Assembly: GCA_002315595.1 (NCBI GenBank)
Contig: DCHG01000010.1
Location: 5,586-16,452, forward strand
Reading direction: 5' to 3'
From: Clostridiales bacterium UBA1758
Lineage (GTDB): Bacteria; Bacillota; Clostridia; Oscillospirales; UBA1758
Length of the DNA: 10,867 bases
In this document: piece by piece, positions 6,558 through 10,867 of the stretch
Numbering within the stretch: the stretch's first letter is position 1
How the letters are laid out: every line of letters starts with the position of its first letter
The notes under the pieces: generated by a model
The model's database searches: none
What the model saw: the letters and a program-made list of their open reading frames with translations, nothing else
Told to the model about the DNA's origin: nothing
Program-made: the position numbers and the translations under genes

Positions 6558-8836
6558 TGTCGAATAAAAATTCATCGGATCTCCCCAAAAATGAACTGAA
6601 TAAAGAATCGGTCGAACAAACCGATTTTTCGCTCGATGAGATCATTCGGGAAGCCGGAGTCGTCAACCGTCGGCATGAAAAGACTGAACCGGGGCTGATT
6701 GACGATATTTTAAAGGATATTGCGCCGGATGTTTTCGGCAAAAAGGAAGCAAACGACCAGACACCCACAGTGGAGGAAGTCGAGGCTTCTATTGCGCGCC
6801 TTTTTAAAGAGGAACAGGAAAACCCCGATAATCCGGAAGAGTCCGCATCCGAAAAGTCGTCCGTGCAGGACGCCATTATCAAAGCCGAAGCGGAAAGTGA
6901 GGACGAAGGAGGCAACGGTGATGCCGTTGCGGAGCAGTCCGCGGAAAATCCGCCGAGGGTCCCGCCGCAGGCACCTCAAACGGAAAACTCGGAATACGAA
7001 GAGAAGCCCGAAAACATACAAACCGACGAAGAAGAAAACGATGACGAGGAAGACGACGAGGAGTCCGAGCCGCCCGTCAAGCGTCTGTCTGTGTGGGCGT
7101 TTTTCCGTCAAAGACGCGCCGCAAGAGAGACAGAGAACGATGATGAAAAACTCGATCAGGAGCCGGTCCAAAAGGTACTCGTCAGGGATGAATCGCTTCG
7201 CAGTACCGTTGAGTATGCGCGAAAGGTTTCGTCAAGGGCGAAAAAACTGATCCCACTGACGATGATCTCGTTTTTACTTACGATTGCAGAAAATTATGTG
7301 ATCCTCGCTCAGCAGACAAAATTGCCGTGGCCTTCGATGTTCCATTATCTGGAAACACCGTATTTTTTGCTTTTGATCGTAGAATTGATACATATTATCG
7401 GGATGGCAGTCGCAATACAGATCATGGCGGAAGGACTCCGAACACTGTTTGCATTGCGTGCGGGCGTGTATTCCGTCGTTTGTTTGGCAAATATTGCCTG
7501 CTTTGCCCATGCTTTGACGGTCGTTCTTACCGGCGAGTACGGATTTTTGCCGTTCAGCGGTGTGGCAATGTTAATGTTGACGGCTTGCTTGTTTTCCGAA
7601 TTCCTGCGTGCGTCGGCATCGGCACGCGCATGCAAGACCGCCCTTTCCACGATGTCCCCCATCGGCGTGTTCGCAATGGGCGAATCAGCGGGAATGCTTA
7701 TCAAATGCCCGATTGACAATGTGGATTTTCTCGGTTGGAACTATGAGCAGGAGGACAATTCAAGTCGCTTCTGGTGTGTTGCCGCGCCCATTGTCCTTGT
7801 CGCGGGATTTGTATTTTCTTTGATGAATTCATTCGGTACAGGTGAAGGAAAACGCTTCTTCTGGGCGCTTTCGGCGCAGTATTGTGCCGCCGCCCCGATC
7901 TTTGCAGCACTGTCCTTCTGGTTCCCGTTCAATGAATTTTCAAAAGTTCTCGCCCGCGTCGGCGGTGCATTGGCGGGTATCCCCGGTGCGCGTAAGGCGA
8001 GACGCATCCGATCTGCGGTGCTGACCGATACCGATCTGTTCCCGGATGGGGCGGTGAGTCTGAACGGCTTGAAGGTTTTCGGCGATTATTCACTTGACCG
8101 CGTGATCGGCTATACCGCATCGATCCTGAAAGAAGCATCCAGCGGACTGACCGATATTTTCAGCGATCTTCTCCGCAATCAATCGGCACAGTATTATACC
8201 GTGACACGGCTTGAAATCAGTGACGCTGGCGGATATTTTGCCGAAGTCAACGACGATACCGTGGTTGTCGGTTCTGCGAGTTTTATGCTTCGCAACGGCA
8301 TCCGTGTGGCGGAAGGTGTCAATATTAAAAACGCGGTATTTGTTGCGATAAATTCAAGATTGGCGGGTATTTTCGGCATTAAATACGTGGTTTTATCCGA
8401 TGTTCGCCGTTCGATCCTTTTCCTCAAAAACCGTCACGTGGCACCCGTGCTTGCGAGTATGGACTTCAACATTCAGCCATCTATGGTGGAATTGGCGTTC
8501 AAACTCAACCCCGATGTGATTGAATACCCCGAAGCGGAGGATCGCATTGTACTGAACAATCTCCATCCGACGGAAGAAAATACGCTTTGCGCCGTGATGA
8601 ACAAGGACGACATCGTGCCGTATGTCGAGTCTATCTATGCCGGAAAGCGTGCGTGGTCGAGAGCCAAGCGCAATAATATATGGTGTGCGATCGCATCCGT
8701 GGTCGGCAATCTGTTCATGCTCTATCTTATCCGTTCGGGCGGTTATTCGTCGATTACGCCGTATAATTTGCTTTTGTTCTCACTTGTTTGGGCGATTCCG
8801 CCCTATATGGCATCGTTGTTTTCGTCTAGGCTATAA
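6557..8836 (+). CDS. Membrane protein resembling a catalytically altered P-type ATPase, with acidic N-terminal tail
   Basis: A 759-residue membrane protein of unknown function. GGAG lies 7 nt before the ATG, which shares one base with the rlmB stop. Residues 1-230 are polar and likely disordered, with an Asp/Glu run at 157-171. Eight hydrophobic segments follow, near 231-250, 268-290, 303-325, 329-350, 404-424, 434-457, 706-727 and 734-756. A large soluble domain lies between the sixth and seventh. This is the topology of P1B ATPases. By-eye landmarks: VLTDTDLFPDG at 488-498 in the DKTGTLTxG position, VGSASFM at 571-577, VAINSRLAG at 596-604, DVRRSI at 615-620, VLASMD at 631-636 (TGD position), EYPEAEDR at 656-663 (Lys motif now Arg663) and NKDD at 682-685 before helix 7. 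The 40-residue GDGxND segment is absent. The loop at 351-403 is too short for an actuator domain, though it contains GES at 375-377. It is unlikely to be a normal pump; relationship inferred, function unknown. Confidence 0.85.
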   Translation: MSNKNSSDLPKNELNKESVEQTDFSLDEIIREAGVVNRRHEKTEPGLIDDILKDIAPDVFGKKEANDQTPTVEEVEASIARLFKEEQENPDNPEESASEKSSVQDAIIKAEAESEDEGGNGDAVAEQSAENPPRVPPQAPQTENSEYEEKPENIQTDEEENDDEEDDEESEPPVKRLSVWAFFRQRRAARETENDDEKLDQEPVQKVLVRDESLRSTVEYARKVSSRAKKLIPLTMISFLLTIAENYVILAQQTKLPWPSMFHYLETPYFLLLIVELIHIIGMAVAIQIMAEGLRTLFALRAGVYSVVCLANIACFAHALTVVLTGEYGFLPFSGVAMLMLTACLFSEFLRASASARACKTALSTMSPIGVFAMGESAGMLIKCPIDNVDFLGWNYEQEDNSSRFWCVAAPIVLVAGFVFSLMNSFGTGEGKRFFWALSAQYCAAAPIFAALSFWFPFNEFSKVLARVGGALAGIPGARKARRIRSAVLTDTDLFPDGAVSLNGLKVFGDYSLDRVIGYTASILKEASSGLTDIFSDLLRNQSAQYYTVTRLEISDAGGYFAEVNDDTVVVGSASFMLRNGIRVAEGVNIKNAVFVAINSRLAGIFGIKYVVLSDVRRSILFLKNRHVAPVLASMDFNIQPSMVELAFKLNPDVIEYPEAEDRIVLNNLHPTEENTLCAVMNKDDIVPYVESIYAGKRAWSRAKRNNIWCAIASVVGNLFMLYLIRSGGYSSITPYNLLLFSLVWAIPPYMASLFSSRL

Positions 8837-8885
8837 TCTTCGGTCTTGACGGTAAAACGATTGCAGGTGAATACGTGTCAGTGGC

Positions 8886-8924
8886 ACAGCCCTTGAAACA
8901 ACTTGTTTCAGGGGCTGTTTTTTT
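8886..8924 (+). terminator. Rho-independent terminator of the comM-rlmB-membrane protein operon
   Basis: A 13-bp stem (8887-8899 with 8905-8917) has one G-T wobble and an AACTT loop, and A8886 can pair with T8918. Seven T residues run from 8918 to 8924. The stem starts 50 bases after the membrane-protein stop, so it ends the three-gene unit and insulates the EF-G-like gene. Confidence 0.92.
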
Positions 8925-8993
8925 CATGAAAACAGAAAGAAAACAGTCAAGAGTTTCAAATTCACGACCTCACTTTTGTGCAATTCGTCTATA

Positions 8994-9012
8994 TTCATAA
9001 AAATATTATGAA
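8994..9012. promoter_or_regulatory. Perfect inverted repeat upstream of the EF-G-like promoter
   Basis: TTCATAA and TTATGAA form a perfect 7-bp dyad with a 5-nt spacer. It ends 17 bases before the -35 box, a position suited to an activator site or an AT-rich UP-type element. No regulator is identified, and AT-rich DNA produces such dyads by chance. Confidence 0.35.
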
Positions 9013-9029
9013 ACAATTGAAAAAAACTG

Positions 9030-9058
9030 TTGAAATTCCCGAGAAACTATTATATAAT
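9030..9058 (+). promoter_or_regulatory. Promoter of the EF-G-like gene
   Basis: -35 TTGAAA (9030-9035), a 17-nt spacer and a perfect -10 TATAAT (9053-9058). The predicted start is near 9065. This is the best sigma-A promoter in the window and suggests substantial basal transcription. Confidence 0.85.
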
Positions 9059-9133
9059 GCAAGTGTATTCATCGTTTGGTTATTATACATAAATTTGGAT
9101 CTTGCTTTGCGTTGAAATACAAAAGAAATTTAC

Positions 9134-9140
9134 AAAGGAG
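9134..9140 (+). promoter_or_regulatory. Ribosome binding site of the EF-G-like gene
   Basis: AAAGGAG ends 5 nt before an in-frame GTG (9146) and 11 nt before the ATG (9152). Spacing favours GTG and codon preference favours ATG; the proteins differ by only two residues. Confidence 0.7.
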
Positions 9141-9151
9141 AAAAAGTGGTT

Positions 9152-10867
9152 ATGAATGTCTATCCTTCTGCACAGTTGAGAAATGTATGTTTACTCGGAC
9201 ACGGCAGCGACGGTAAAACCTCGCTTGCCGAGAGCGCACTGTTTTTGACGGGCGCGACCGACAGACTTGGAAAGATCCCCGATGGCAATACCGTTTGTGA
9301 CTATGATCCCGAAGAAGCAAAACGCCAGTTTACGATTTCCGCGGCGATTGCTCCCGTTGAATTTAACGGCGCAAAGATCAATTTGATTGACACTCCGGGT
9401 TTCTTTGATTTCACCGGCGAGATCATGGAAGGAATTCGTGTTTGTGAAGCCGCCTTGATCCTTGTTTCTGCTAAAAACGGTGTCGGCGTCGGCACCGAAA
9501 AGAGTTGGAAATACATCAATGAAGCGGGTAAGCCCCGTCTTTTCTACATTTCCAAGATGGATGAAGAAAATGCCGACTACTTCAAAACGCTTGCCGAACT
9601 TCGTGAAAAGTTTGGTGTAGCCGTTTGCCCGGTCGTATTGCCGATCGTTGAAAACGGAAAACTCGTCGGTGTCGTCGACATCGTTACCGATAAAGGATAC
9701 ACCCTCAAAGGCGGAAAGCCCGCCGAAATGGACATCCCGGCGTCCCTCAACGATCAGGTCGAGGAAGCGATGGGATATCTGAATGAAGCCGTTGCCATGT
9801 CCGACGACGAACTGATGGACAAATATTTCAACGGCGTTCCGTTCACGCCTGAGGAACTGACCGCCGGCTTGAAGGCGGGCATTGCCAACGGCTCGGTCGC
9901 CCCGGTCTTCTGCGGATCCGCGATCTCCGGTATCGGCACGCTCGAATTGCTCTGGGCGTTGAAGTCCTATGTCACAAACCCGCTGGAAGCCACCGCTGAA
10001 AAGGCTGCCGACGCCTCCGGCAACGAAGTTGAAATCGCCCGTGATGAATCGGGTGCCACTGCGGCGCTTGTTTTCAAGACGGTTTCCGATCAGTACGGTA
10101 AATTCTCTTATTTCAAGGTCATGCGCGGCAAGGTCAGCGCGGACTCGTCACTGACGAACGCACGCACTGGACAGCCCGAAAAGATCGGTCATGTTTATGT
10201 TGTACGCGGTAAGGAACGCTTCGAGGTCAAAGAAGTCGCCTGCGGCGATATCGGTGCGGTCTCCAAACTGGTCGACGCAAAGACCGGCGATACCCTTTGC
10301 AGTGGTGCACCGGTTTCCATTGAAGGCATTGAATTCCCGAAACCCTGTTACACCTTAGCGATCCAACCGAAGGTCAAGGGTACCGACGAAAAGATCGCCG
10401 CGGGACTTGCAAAGATGAACGAAGAAGACCTGACCTTTACCACCAAGAACAACGCGGAAACGCATCAGTATTTGATTAGCGGTCTCGGCGATATGCACAT
10501 CGAGGTCATCTGTGCCAGACTGAAAGCGAAATTCGGTGTCGAGGCTGCCTTTGAGGCACCGATCATTCCGTACCGTGAAAAGATTCGTAAAAAAGTCAAG
10601 GTTCAGGGCAAGCATAAAAAGCAGTCCGGCGGTCACGGTCAGTACGGTGATGTTTGGATCGAATTCGAGCCGAATGTCGATGACAGTTTCGCATTTGCCG
10701 AAAATGTTTTCGGAGGTTCTGTTCCGAGAAACTTCTTCCCGGCAGTCGAAAAGGGACTGCGTGAATGTATTTCGAAGGGCGTTTTGGCAGGATACCCGGT
10801 TGTTGGTTTGAAAGCCACGTTGGTCGACGGATCCTACCACGATGTCGACTCCTCCGAAATGGCGTTC
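9152..10867 (+). CDS. EF-G-like translation GTPase (FusA2 type), C-terminus cut by window edge
   Basis: A paralogue of elongation factor G, the ribosomal translocase; 572 residues are present, of the usual 670-700. The G domain has P-loop GHGSDGKT at 16-23, a switch I region around RQFTIS (58-63), DTPG at 80-83 and G4 SKMD at 134-137. Domain III carries GLGDMHIEV from 444, and domain IV has SGGHGQYGDVW from 492. GHGSDGKT and SGGHGQYGD are typical of FusA2/EF-G2 proteins, not of the main FusA. Two G-domain residues differ from canonical EF-G: the catalytic His after DTPG is Phe84, and the Asn of NKxD is Ser134. Paralogues with weak or absent GTPase are known in Bacteroides and mycobacteria, so this may be a low-turnover factor (inference). 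It has its own strong promoter; GTG 9146 is an alternative start. It is not beside rpsL/rpsG/tuf, as the main fusA often is. Confidence 0.92.
   Translation, partial: MNVYPSAQLRNVCLLGHGSDGKTSLAESALFLTGATDRLGKIPDGNTVCDYDPEEAKRQFTISAAIAPVEFNGAKINLIDTPGFFDFTGEIMEGIRVCEAALILVSAKNGVGVGTEKSWKYINEAGKPRLFYISKMDEENADYFKTLAELREKFGVAVCPVVLPIVENGKLVGVVDIVTDKGYTLKGGKPAEMDIPASLNDQVEEAMGYLNEAVAMSDDELMDKYFNGVPFTPEELTAGLKAGIANGSVAPVFCGSAISGIGTLELLWALKSYVTNPLEATAEKAADASGNEVEIARDESGATAALVFKTVSDQYGKFSYFKVMRGKVSADSSLTNARTGQPEKIGHVYVVRGKERFEVKEVACGDIGAVSKLVDAKTGDTLCSGAPVSIEGIEFPKPCYTLAIQPKVKGTDEKIAAGLAKMNEEDLTFTTKNNAETHQYLISGLGDMHIEVICARLKAKFGVEAAFEAPIIPYREKIRKKVKVQGKHKKQSGGHGQYGDVWIEFEPNVDDSFAFAENVFGGSVPRNFFPAVEKGLRECISKGVLAGYPVVGLKATLVDGSYHDVDSSEMAF

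Larger units (their letters stand above)
8837..9151. other. Intergenic region of 315 bases without a gene
   Basis: From left to right it holds the operon terminator (8886-8924), an AT-rich stretch with a perfect inverted repeat (8994-9012), a near-consensus promoter (9030-9058) and a leader of about 85 nt with the ribosome site of the EF-G-like gene. I see no riboswitch-like fold in the leader and no convincing small gene; a 35-codon frame at 9008-9115 overlaps the promoter and has no ribosome site. Confidence 0.75.

Noticed and set aside
9008..9115. 35-codon frame starting ATG AAA CAA TTG, possible small hydrophobic leader peptide
   Set aside because: Its start lies upstream of the predicted transcription start and the frame overlaps the -35 and -10 boxes. 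There is no ribosome site before the ATG.

Overview
The window reads as ordinary chromosome of an anaerobic, fermentative Gram-positive bacterium, most likely a member of the Clostridia (inference). The grounds are a large pyruvate:ferredoxin oxidoreductase, strong AGGAGG-type ribosome binding sites, near-consensus housekeeping-sigma promoters with 17-nt spacers, AT-rich intergenic DNA, and a FusA2-type EF-G paralogue. I see no tRNA, rRNA, CRISPR array, insertion sequence or phage gene.

Left part, minus strand (1-4031). A short-chain dehydrogenase/reductase gene (3212-3991) lies upstream of nifJ (1-3023, running off the left edge). Each has its own promoter. No terminator is visible between them, so read-through into nifJ is possible. 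The nifJ promoter is followed at about +3 by a perfect 7-bp inverted repeat in the untranslated leader.

Middle part, plus strand (4083-8924). One promoter drives an apparent three-gene operon: a ComM/YifB AAA+ ATPase, an RlmB-type 23S rRNA 2'-O-methyltransferase (non-ATG start 14 nt after the ATPase stop), and a 759-residue membrane protein whose start overlaps the methyltransferase stop. A strong intrinsic terminator at 8886-8924 closes the unit. The membrane protein is the most unusual object here. By eye it has the eight-helix layout and N/P-domain landmarks of a P-type ATPase, but the phosphorylation motif is DTD instead of DKTGT. The GDGxND segment is missing, and a long acidic tail replaces the usual N-terminal metal-binding domains.

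Right part, plus strand (8925-10867). A 315-base gap holds the terminator, a perfect inverted repeat and a near-consensus promoter. It is followed by an EF-G-like GTPase gene that runs off the right edge. Its G domain has Phe where EF-G has the catalytic His (DTPGF) and SKMD in place of NKxD, so it is more likely a specialised paralogue than the main translocase.

The two cut genes have no stop inside the window. Long open frames opposite nifJ, the reductase, comM and the EF-G gene are in-register antisense shadows caused by codon bias.
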